NCBI GenBank assembly: GCA_937900165.1 | Contig: CALCCX010000320.1 | Span: 1 to 8,063, forward strand | Source of the DNA: an uncultured Acidimicrobiia bacterium | GTDB lineage: Bacteria > Actinomycetota > Acidimicrobiia > Spongiisociales > Spongiisociaceae | Direction: 5' to 3' | Length of the DNA stretch: 8,063 nucleotides | In this document: positions 1-5,804 of the stretch, piece after piece | How positions within the stretch are numbered: the first letter of the stretch is position 1 | How the letters are laid out: each line of letters opens with the position of its first letter | Translations under genes and position numbers: made by a program | Notes under the pieces: generated by a model | What the model was told of the DNA's origin: nothing | The model's database searches: none | Seen by the model: only the letters and a program-made list of their open reading frames with translations

Positions 1-86
1 TTCTCGTCTGCTACCTGTGTCTGCGTCCTTCTCTTCTTTCTTTTTCTCTTCTTTCTTTTTCTCTTCTTTCTTTTTTTTTTTTTTTT
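1..86. repeat. Pyrimidine-rich low-complexity contig tail, probably artefactual
   Basis: This stretch is almost entirely C and T. Positions 31-45, 46-60 and 61-75 are three perfect tandem copies of CTCTTCTTTCTTTTT, and a T run continues to 86. It lies outside the sequencing adapter that begins at 87, so it is not contiguous with the genomic insert. Its composition is unlike the GC-rich DNA that follows. I infer a sequencing or assembly artefact, such as low-quality read-through beyond the adapter. No gene or regulatory role should be assigned. Confidence 0.85.
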
Positions 87-144
87 AATGATACGGCGCC
101 CACCGAGATCTACACTCTTTCCCTACCCGACGCTCTTCCGATCT
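87..144 (+). other. Illumina P5/Read-1 adapter contamination (left end)
   Basis: From AATGATACGG at 87 to GCTCTTCCGATCT ending at 144, this 58-base stretch matches the universal Illumina P5 plus Read-1 primer sequence as I remember it. There are two differences, both A to C, at 99 and 127. It is the inverted copy of the sequence at 8006-8063. Genomic DNA therefore starts at 145. The adapter supplies the first 19 residues of a plus-strand open frame starting MIRRPPRSTLFPY and, on the minus strand, the false tail RSEERRVGKECRSRW fused to the ComEC fragment. Confidence 0.97.
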
Positions 145-510
145 CCGCCACGACCCAGCCGTCCCATCTCGTTCGACCGCAACGGGACGGGCCAGAATCC
201 AGCTCTCGAACGCTCCCGGCCGAGCGTCCGTGAGCACATCCACCTGCAACGTCACATCGCCCGCGAGATCAGGGGGCACAAGTGCGGCTGCGGCGCGCTC
301 GACTCCCAACCAACCGACCAGGATCGCGACTGCAAGCAACCCGACAGCCAATGCGGCAGGCGGACGCCGCCCCAGCAGAAAAGCGACGCCAAGAGCGACC
401 AGCGCCAACGGCCAACCGAGCCCGGCTCCTATCGATACTCCGATCCAAACCAAACCGGCCGCACCGACCCACCACCACTCGAGGCCCTCCGGCAGGGCCA
501 GTCGGCTCAA
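145..510 (-). CDS. comEC: ComEC/Rec2 competence channel protein, N-terminal fragment (3' end missing)
   Basis: This is the first 122 codons of a ComEC-type protein, which forms the inner-membrane channel that passes single-stranded DNA into the cytoplasm during natural transformation. Residues about 12-70 contain two or three hydrophobic membrane segments separated by a short RRPP turn. Residues about 80-122 (GDVTLQVDVLTDARP onward) look like the start of the soluble DUF4131/OB-like domain. Full-length family members are several hundred residues long, so the competence domain and beta-lactamase-like domain lie off the contig. The start is TTG at 510-508, and it overlaps the comEA stop as TTGA. 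The open frame continues past 145, but residues 123-141 are translated adapter and must be dropped. Identification relies on the membrane-rich N-terminus and the position directly after comEA, because the diagnostic domains are absent. Confidence 0.82.
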
Positions 511-1109
511 GGCACCGCGGCAAGGTCACGCAAACCGGCCAGTTTGCGTTCGCCGATCCCGGAGACGTCCAGTAGGTCTTCAACCGTTTGAAAGGGTCCA
601 TTGGACTCTCGCCGTGCGATGATCCGCCTGGCCAAGACCTCGCCCACTCCTGGCAACCTCTCGAGCTGTTCGGCGGTGGCGGTGTTGAGATTCACCAGTC
701 CATCGTCAGAGGCGGCAGCCCCGCCCCCGGACTCCGGTCCGCTTCCGACGGCCCCACCCGGCACGATGATCTGCTGACCGTCCGAGACCGAATCGGCGAG
801 GTTGATAGCCGAAAGGTCGGCGAAGGCCAGCACCCCACCGGCCCGGGCGATCGCGTCTGCAACCCTGTCGCCTTCGGCAAGGACGACCAAACCGGGTTCG
901 GCCACCGCGCCAGACACATGGACCAATGAACGGATCGGCCCCCTCGGGGTCCGGTCTCGGGATCCGGCCTCGTCTTCGCCGGCTCCGAGCGTCTCGACCA
1001 CCACCGGCACCGGCTCAGGAGATCGCAAACCAAGCCAAATACCTGCCACCACCGCCAGGCTGCTCAGCGCAACCACGACCAACCTTGCTAGCCGTTGCCG
1101 CTCCCCCAC
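507..1109 (-). CDS. comEA: ComEA-type DNA receptor: membrane anchor, SLBB domain, helix-hairpin-helix
   Basis: The 200-residue protein is a probable membrane-anchored double-stranded DNA receptor for natural transformation, which hands DNA to ComEC. It begins with a short basic segment and one transmembrane helix (about 9-29). An acidic, proline-rich linker follows, then an SLBB domain (about 60-118, VHVSGAVAEPG to QQIIVPGG), then a Gly/Ser-rich linker (about 119-136). The C-terminal helix-hairpin-helix pair (138-200) opens with VNLNTATAEQLERLPGVGE and has hairpins LPGVGE (152-157) and VSGIGE (182-187). Length and domain order fit Gram-positive ComEA. The GTG start at 1109 is chosen because a purine-rich Shine-Dalgarno sequence precedes it; the ATG at 1125 is out of frame. 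Its TGA stop overlaps the comEC start by four bases, which suggests translational coupling. All domains look intact. Family assignment is firm; transformation in this organism is inferred. Confidence 0.95.
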   Translation of the reverse strand: MGERQRLARLVVVALSSLAVVAGIWLGLRSPEPVPVVVETLGAGEDEAGSRDRTPRGPIRSLVHVSGAVAEPGLVVLAEGDRVADAIARAGGVLAFADLSAINLADSVSDGQQIIVPGGAVGSGPESGGGAAASDDGLVNLNTATAEQLERLPGVGEVLARRIIARRESNGPFQTVEDLLDVSGIGERKLAGLRDLAAVP

Positions 1110-1113
1110 CAGG

Positions 1114-1123
1114 CTCTCCCCTC
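1114..1123 (-). promoter_or_regulatory. Shine-Dalgarno sequence of comEA
   Basis: On the minus strand GAGGGGAGAG lies 4 nt upstream of the GTG at 1109, with its GGGG core about 8 nt away. This is the clearest ribosome-binding site in the window and it decides the comEA start, because no in-frame ATG competes. Confidence 0.7.
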
Positions 1124-1238
1124 ATGCCGTCCGAGCGTCCTCGCCGACCTTGCGCAGTCGGGATGTGGCGTTGTGGGGAGTTCATGCGCCAGCCTTGTTG
1201 TACCAAATGTTGAATCGGTCGGGAAGACATCTGTACAC

Positions 1239-1258
1239 CGTGGGGTGCGCGCCCCACG
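1239..1258. repeat. GC-rich palindrome upstream of ppk2 (possible operator)
   Basis: The left arm CGTGGGGT (1239-1246) and right arm GCCCCACG (1251-1258) pair over eight positions around a GCGC centre, with seven Watson-Crick pairs and one G-T at the innermost position. GCGC is itself a palindrome, so the element reads as a near-perfect 20-bp inverted repeat. No T run follows, which argues against an intrinsic terminator. If ppk2 transcription starts at its ATG (1292), the element spans about -53 to -34, overlapping the -35 region, where a dimeric regulator could act. The function is inferred. Confidence 0.5.
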
Positions 1259-1278
1259 AAGCTTGGCCGCGAGGCCTC

Positions 1279-1284
1279 TAATGT
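1279..1284 (+). promoter_or_regulatory. Candidate -10 element for a leaderless ppk2 transcript
   Basis: TAATGT fits the actinobacterial -10 consensus TANNNT and ends exactly seven bases before the ATG at 1292. That spacing would place the transcription start on the A of the start codon. Consistent with this, no Shine-Dalgarno sequence precedes the ATG. Leaderless mRNAs are common in Actinomycetota. There is no good -35 match. A six-base match can occur by chance, so this remains a hypothesis. Confidence 0.4.
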
Positions 1285-1291
1285 TCGGCGG

Positions 1292-2095
1292 ATGAATCGA
1301 TACCGAGTTGCACCTGGATCCGACCTAGACCTGCGGAGCCTCGATCCGGCGGACACAGCCGCTTTCGAAGGAACCAAGAAGGAGGGCCGCAAACTCGCCT
1401 CCGACCTCAACGCGCGTCTCGAAACCCTGCAAGAAGTGCTCTATGCGGAGGACCGACACAAAGTCCTCATCGTTCTTCAGGCCATGGACACAGGCGGCAA
1501 AGACGGCACCATTCGCCACGTCTTCGATGGAACCAACCCCCAAGGCGTAACTGTGGCTTCTTTCAAGAAGCCGACCTCAGAGGAATTGGCCCACGACTAT
1601 TTGTGGCGAGTGCACGCCAAAACCCCCAAACGTGGAGAGATCACGATCTTCAATCGCAGCCACTATGAGGACGTTCTAGTGGTCAGAGTGCATGACCTGG
1701 TCCCACAGAATGTCTGGGGCAGACGCTACGAGCAGATCAACCGCTTCGAAGAACTCCTGGCCGACGAGGGCACGACGATCCTGAAATTCTTCCTGCATAT
1801 CTCCAAAGACGAACAGAAGGCCCGGCTCCAAGACCGGTTGGACGTCCCGGAGAAGAACTGGAAGTTCGCGATAGGCGATCTGGACGAACGCAAGCTCTGG
1901 GATGACTACCTGGACGCCTACCAGGAGGCCCTCCGGCGTACGTCCACCGAGTGGGCACCGTGGTACGTCGTACCTGCTGATCGCAAGTGGTACCGGAATC
2001 TGATGATCTCCGAAGTCCTGGTCGAAACCCTCGAAGCACTCAAAATGCAGTACCCAGATCCCGAACCGGGCCTCGACTCGATCGTCATCGATTGA
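1292..2095 (+). CDS. ppk2: PPK2-family polyphosphate kinase / polyphosphate:nucleotide phosphotransferase
   Basis: The 267-residue cytoplasmic enzyme transfers phosphate between inorganic polyphosphate and nucleotides. Seen in the sequence: a Walker A loop in LQAMDTGGKDGTI (62-74, Lys70), the Walker B-type strand ITIFNRSHYEDVLVVRV (117-133, with Asn121, Arg122 and Glu126), a basic lid region (about 172-200, KDEQKARLQDR to GDLDER), and the C-terminal block TSTEWAPWYVVPADRKWYRN (217-236). This is the compact single-domain architecture and usual length of the family. The FNRSHYE and NPQGV blocks look most like the class that phosphorylates AMP and ADP using polyphosphate, but direction and substrate cannot be fixed by reading. 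The ATG at 1292 lacks a Shine-Dalgarno sequence and may be leaderless. A GNAT gene follows after 23 bp. The gene appears complete with all motifs intact. Confidence 0.94.
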   Translation: MNRYRVAPGSDLDLRSLDPADTAAFEGTKKEGRKLASDLNARLETLQEVLYAEDRHKVLIVLQAMDTGGKDGTIRHVFDGTNPQGVTVASFKKPTSEELAHDYLWRVHAKTPKRGEITIFNRSHYEDVLVVRVHDLVPQNVWGRRYEQINRFEELLADEGTTILKFFLHISKDEQKARLQDRLDVPEKNWKFAIGDLDERKLWDDYLDAYQEALRRTSTEWAPWYVVPADRKWYRNLMISEVLVETLEALKMQYPDPEPGLDSIVID

Positions 2096-2118
2096 CCTCT
2101 TCGATTCAGCCCATCGAA

Positions 2119-2835
2119 ATGGCTGGACTCGAAACCTGGCCCGCATTCCATGAGGAATGGTACGGGCATTGGGTTTTCCGATCGGCCGGCGGAATGACCA
2201 GAAGGAACAACTCCGTCACCCCGATGGGCGAACCGCTCACCGATCTAGATGTAGCCATCGATTGGGCCGAAGCCTGGTTTGACGACCACGGGATCCCGCC
2301 CATCTTCCGGTTGACCGAGTTGGCTCCACCCAATCTGAGGAAACGACTGAGCGAGCGGACCTACGAACGGACAGACACGACCTTGGTGATGACCAGATCG
2401 ACAGAGGTCGGCCATTTCGATCCGAATGTGCTGGTGAGCGAAGAGCCAACGCGTGAGTGGCGCGATCTTCTGGTTGCCGACAGGCCGCTCGCGTCCGAAT
2501 TCCGGGCGAGTTTCGACGAACTTCTGGCGCTCGCCTGCCTCCCATCAGGGTTCGCCGAACTGGTTGTCGGTGGGACCACCAGAGCCATCGGGCAGGTGAC
2601 GATGAGCGCGAGTTTCGCCGTGATCTTCAATATGAAGACCGACCCCGCCCACCGTCGATCAGGGTACGCGGCCAGGACTCTGGCGACTCTCCTCGCTCAC
2701 GCGTCGGCCAGGGGCGCCAAAGAGACAATGCTCCAAGTACAAGACGACAATCACCCGGCAATCAGCTTGTACAGCCAGGCAGGGTTCACCACCCGCTACG
2801 AGTACTGCTACTACCAGCGGCCTAGGCTCGGCTGA
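2119..2835 (+). CDS. GNAT-family N-acetyltransferase, probable degenerate-plus-active double domain
   Basis: This 238-residue protein carries a clear C-terminal GCN5-related acetyltransferase domain. Motif A is at about 168-195, with the acetyl-CoA pyrophosphate loop RRSGYA (179-184, pattern R-x-x-G-x-A). Motif B is NHPAISLYSQAGF (211-223), with Tyr218 in the place of the usual general acid. The N-terminal half (about 8-93) has WYGHWVFRSAGGMTRRNNSV and resembles the degenerate first half of two-domain actinobacterial acetyltransferases of the Rv0428c type. The acceptor is unknown. The open frame extends back to a GTG at 1987 inside ppk2, but those residues look like out-of-frame ppk2 translation. 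ATG 2119 sits 23 bp after the ppk2 stop and just before the conserved block. There is no strong Shine-Dalgarno sequence. The stop overlaps the next start by one base. Confidence 0.85.
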   Translation: MAGLETWPAFHEEWYGHWVFRSAGGMTRRNNSVTPMGEPLTDLDVAIDWAEAWFDDHGIPPIFRLTELAPPNLRKRLSERTYERTDTTLVMTRSTEVGHFDPNVLVSEEPTREWRDLLVADRPLASEFRASFDELLALACLPSGFAELVVGGTTRAIGQVTMSASFAVIFNMKTDPAHRRSGYAARTLATLLAHASARGAKETMLQVQDDNHPAISLYSQAGFTTRYEYCYYQRPRLG

Positions 2836-3596
2836 TGGACTTGTTTGATCTCACCTCGCATACATCTGTTGTGACCGGAGGCAATGGAGGCATCGGCCTC
2901 GGCTTGGCTTCTGGTCTGGCCAAGCAGGGCGCCAACGTGGCCATCTGGGCACGCAATGAGGAGAAGAATTCCGCTGCTGCCAGCCACCTGGAAGACCTCG
3001 GAGCCGATGTCCTCACCGTTCGTTGTGATGTCGCCGATTCCGAATCGGTGGCCGCCGCAATGGGTGAAACCCTGAGTCGTTTCGGTGCGGTGCATTCTCT
3101 TTTCGTCAATGCCGGCGTTTCCGGTGCTGCCCCTTTCACCGAGATGACCTCAGAGGAGTTTCAGCGAGTCATCGACATCAACGTGACTGGAGCCTTCCTG
3201 TGCATGCAGATCGTTGTCACCCACATGCTGGAGCGAAGCGAAGGAGGCTCGATCGTGGCTGTTGCTTCGGTCGCAGCATCAAAGGGACTTCCCCGCAGTC
3301 CCCACTATTCGGCGTCGAAGGGCGGGGTCCGTCAACTGGCCAGATCACTGGCCGCCGAAGTGGGACGCAAGGGCATCAACGTCAACGTGATCTCGCCAGG
3401 GTTCGTGAGAAGCGATATGACTGCTGATTGGCAGGCCAATGAAGGGTTCGACGAAATGATCCGGTCAAGGGTTCCGCTTGCCCGTTGGGGAAACCCCGAG
3501 GACTTCGAACGTATTGCCGTCTTTCTTGCCGCCGAACAAGGCGGGTATCTGTCCGGAAGCGAGATCCTGATCGATGGCGGATTGTCCTCCTTCTGA
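2835..3596 (+). CDS. Classical short-chain dehydrogenase/reductase (SDR), substrate unknown
   Basis: The 253-residue Rossmann-fold oxidoreductase has the full set of classical SDR motifs. These are the cofactor loop TGGNGGIG (14-21), CDV (64-66), NAG (92-94), Asn116 in the IDINVTG segment, and the catalytic Ser145, Tyr158 and Lys162 (YSASK), then SPG (187-189). The C-terminus ends with LSGSEILIDGG, typical of the family. Arg40 soon after the second beta strand (AIWARN) hints at NADP(H) preference; this is an inference. Length is standard. The ATG at 2835 overlaps the TGA of the acetyltransferase gene (TGATG), so translation is probably coupled. The last 132 bp lie opposite the 3' end of the histidine kinase gene. 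The motifs give the fold and chemistry but not the substrate; 3-oxoacyl-ACP reductase-like or sugar/alcohol dehydrogenase roles are all possible. Confidence 0.93.
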   Translation: MDLFDLTSHTSVVTGGNGGIGLGLASGLAKQGANVAIWARNEEKNSAAASHLEDLGADVLTVRCDVADSESVAAAMGETLSRFGAVHSLFVNAGVSGAAPFTEMTSEEFQRVIDINVTGAFLCMQIVVTHMLERSEGGSIVAVASVAASKGLPRSPHYSASKGGVRQLARSLAAEVGRKGINVNVISPGFVRSDMTADWQANEGFDEMIRSRVPLARWGNPEDFERIAVFLAAEQGGYLSGSEILIDGGLSSF

Positions 3597-5765
3597 TCCA
3601 GGCGCGACAGAATCGGGATACCGGGGCAAAGTCAGACAGAACGTCGTCACATCTGTTCGCTGATAGGTCACATCGCCACCCATCAGCCTGGCCAGCTGCC
3701 TCGCGACAGCCAATCCAAGACCAACAGAATCCGGGTTTCCCACCGCATTGTGAGCTCTGACATAGGGATCGAAGATGTCCTCCGCATGGTCGTGCGAGAC
3801 CCCTTCACCGTTGTCAGACACCCTGACCTCGACCGTGGCTCCGTCTACCGTCGTCTGCGCGACGACTTTGGGTCCTCCGTACCGAACGGCATTGGTCACG
3901 AGATTGCGCAGGATCTGGCGAACCCTGTGGACGTCGGCAAAGGCCGTCGCCCCAGTGTCGGCATCGAGCGCGACCTCATGACTGAACCGTTCGATGACCC
4001 TGGCGACTTCCACGTCGATATTGAAACTGGCCGGGACGATCGTCAGCATCTCAGACTCGGCCCTTGCGGCTACCAGGAGATCTTCGACGATATGGCTCAC
4101 GTCTCCGGCCTGCTCGGCCACCACAGAGGCGAGTTCAATCCGCTCGTTCTCGCTGAGATCGCCATCGGTCTCTGCGAGGGCGGTCGCAAGACCGAGGACG
4201 GCCGTGAGCAGCGTCCTCAGTTCGTGGGAAACCGAGGCAATAAACCGGTCTTTGGAACGAAGGAGCTCCCGCAGCGTCGACTCGTTGTCCTCGCCCTCCC
4301 AGAACGCTCCGATCAACACTGCCGCTCGCTCGACGACCGATCGATCACCAGACGGCCACATATGCCCTCGCGTTTTCGATGCAAGGGCGATCGAGCCGAC
4401 CAGAGATCCCCTGACCCGCACGGGCACCGTGAGCATCGACTCCACCCCGTCCCGGGTGAGAGCGGTCGGGACCCTCGACGCGCCGTAACCGGACTCCACA
4501 GAATGACCCTGGCCGAGAGCCTCGAGTGCTTCGTTGTCGGGCACGACCCTCACTCGGGTGGTGACGATCCCCGAACCAGGCTCCATCCGGACAACCAACA
4601 ACTGTTCCTGAGGGTCGCCTGTGACCCGACCGATCACCCCGATATCGGCGCTGGTGGAACGGACCACCGCTGCTACCGAGGTAACGAGCGATTCATCACC
4701 TTTTGTGACAAGAAGAGATCGCGCCACGGTAGCCAGCGCTTCCTCACGCCTGGACTCGGCCTCTAGCCGACCCTGACGGCGATCTGCCAACTCTTCCGCG
4801 GCCTCTCTCCTCCAAGTAACACCAACGATCTCGGCCAGAGATTCGACGTGGTCGGCCTGAGAGTCGGCCAGACTCGCAGCCGATCCTGCGACCAATCTCA
4901 CACTGCCGAGCACACCGGCCGGGCCCCGGATCGGCACGACGAGCTCGTGCATCTTCCCTCGCCTCTGCACACTTCCGCCCTCGGTGAGGATATTGGCTTC
5001 CCACATATCCAGTGGCTGGTCCAGGCCGAGATCGAACCCATCCGCCGTTCCGGAAGTCCAAGCCATGTTCGGAATCAGCCGCTGCCGGGCGCCCCGATAC
5101 CTCTCAATCACAACCAGATCCACGTCAGAGCCCTCGCAGAGCCCGACCGCCGCTTCCTCGAGGCTTGCCGAACCTCCCACAACGACCGCCTTGACGGCCA
5201 CGGACACCGAGTCCTGTAGCTTCAATCTGGCTGCCTGCTCCCTGGTGACCGTGACCAGGGTTCGTCTGAGACGCCCGACCAGCCACGGAGCGATCGCGAC
5301 CATCGCCACCGTCACCCCGATGCGACTGATGAGGTCACGAAGAGAAATCTGTTCGAGTCCTGAGACTCCGACAACCCAACTCAGCACAGCGCTGCCGTAG
5401 ATCGTGGAAAGGAACCAGTCGGGTCGCTCCGACAGCACGACGAGGAACATGCCGATTCCGCCGAGAGCGAGAAGGGCCGCCGCCGGATCGGGACCGCCGA
5501 AGTCTTGACCGGCGGCTCGCAACGCGCTGCTTCCGCCTACCGCCACCGCGATTACAAGGAGGACTCTCTCGGCCCGCTTGTTGCGCTTCGCCTCGTAGCC
5601 GGCGTAGATCGCGATGAGAGCAAACACAACAAACGCCGGTCGAACCAACTCCCCTGTCGCCATCTTGCGGACCCACTCCCCCACAAAGACGAGCGGCACC
5701 AAGATGTAGACGGCGCGAATGGGCAATCCCATCTCAAACTGGCTGAGCCTCTTGTACATACCCAC
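3465..5765 (-). CDS. Six-pass membrane sensor histidine kinase with two probable GAF domains
   Basis: This 766-residue sensor kinase is expected to autophosphorylate and signal to a response regulator that is not in the window. Six hydrophobic helices lie at about 16-30, 42-58, 67-82, 94-112, 117-135 and 148-165, with little between them. Two GAF-like regions follow (about 190-318 and 345-490), separated by a charged, probably coiled linker. The HisKA domain (about 503-570) has FIASVSHELRTLLTAV with His514. The ATPase domain (about 580-715) has an N box (RNLVTNAVRYG, Asn621 and Asn625), G1 DNGEGV (651-656), F box IFDPYV (664-669) and G2 VGLGLAVAR (681-689). The usual H-box proline is leucine (Leu519). 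A 50-residue tail after the last domain strand is encoded opposite the SDR gene. The start may be GTG 5765 or ATG 5759; neither has a clear Shine-Dalgarno sequence. The preceding gene ends 39 bp upstream. Confidence 0.92.
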   Translation of the reverse strand: MGMYKRLSQFEMGLPIRAVYILVPLVFVGEWVRKMATGELVRPAFVVFALIAIYAGYEAKRNKRAERVLLVIAVAVGGSSALRAAGQDFGGPDPAAALLALGGIGMFLVVLSERPDWFLSTIYGSAVLSWVVGVSGLEQISLRDLISRIGVTVAMVAIAPWLVGRLRRTLVTVTREQAARLKLQDSVSVAVKAVVVGGSASLEEAAVGLCEGSDVDLVVIERYRGARQRLIPNMAWTSGTADGFDLGLDQPLDMWEANILTEGGSVQRRGKMHELVVPIRGPAGVLGSVRLVAGSAASLADSQADHVESLAEIVGVTWRREAAEELADRRQGRLEAESRREEALATVARSLLVTKGDESLVTSVAAVVRSTSADIGVIGRVTGDPQEQLLVVRMEPGSGIVTTRVRVVPDNEALEALGQGHSVESGYGASRVPTALTRDGVESMLTVPVRVRGSLVGSIALASKTRGHMWPSGDRSVVERAAVLIGAFWEGEDNESTLRELLRSKDRFIASVSHELRTLLTAVLGLATALAETDGDLSENERIELASVVAEQAGDVSHIVEDLLVAARAESEMLTIVPASFNIDVEVARVIERFSHEVALDADTGATAFADVHRVRQILRNLVTNAVRYGGPKVVAQTTVDGATVEVRVSDNGEGVSHDHAEDIFDPYVRAHNAVGNPDSVGLGLAVARQLARLMGGDVTYQRTDVTTFCLTLPRYPDSVAPGSEGGQSAIDQDLASGQIPALFGGKKDGNTFEVLGVSPTGKRNP

Positions 5766-5804
5766 AGGCCATACATCGGCAAAAGACCCACTGATAATGA
5801 GGTT

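Larger units (their letters stand above)
1110..1291. promoter_or_regulatory. Divergent intergenic region between comEA and ppk2
   Basis: These 182 bp separate two genes transcribed away from each other, so promoters for both directions should lie here. I see no conserved coding signal. For ppk2 there is a candidate leaderless promoter and a GC-rich palindrome, listed separately. For comEA I found a good ribosome-binding site but no convincing -10/-35 pair by eye; the AT-richest patch (about 1200-1215, around TACCAAATGTTGAAT) is the likeliest place. The short plus-strand open frames that cross this region look like chance. Confidence 0.6.

Noticed and set aside
88..591. Plus-strand open frame starting MIRRPPRSTLFPY
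   Set aside because: It starts in the adapter and then runs antisense to comEC and comEA, which have clear protein families.
1239..1258. Intrinsic terminator
   Set aside because: The stem is strong, but no T run follows on either strand and it lies between divergent genes, where a terminator is not needed.
1015..1410. Minus-strand open frame across the comEA-ppk2 intergenic region
   Set aside because: It overlaps both the comEA start and the ppk2 start in a different frame and has a low-information Arg/Ser/Gly composition.
1987..2118. Extended GTG start for the acetyltransferase inside ppk2
   Set aside because: The extra 44 residues are an out-of-frame reading of conserved ppk2 codons with a low-complexity Arg/Pro/Ser composition. 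Family similarity begins just after the ATG at 2119.
3750..4766. Plus-strand open frame of 338 residues opposite the kinase gene
   Set aside because: It is rich in Arg, His, Pro and Asp with no motif or hydrophobic core, as expected for a chance frame opposite a GC-rich gene. The opposite strand carries all the kinase boxes.
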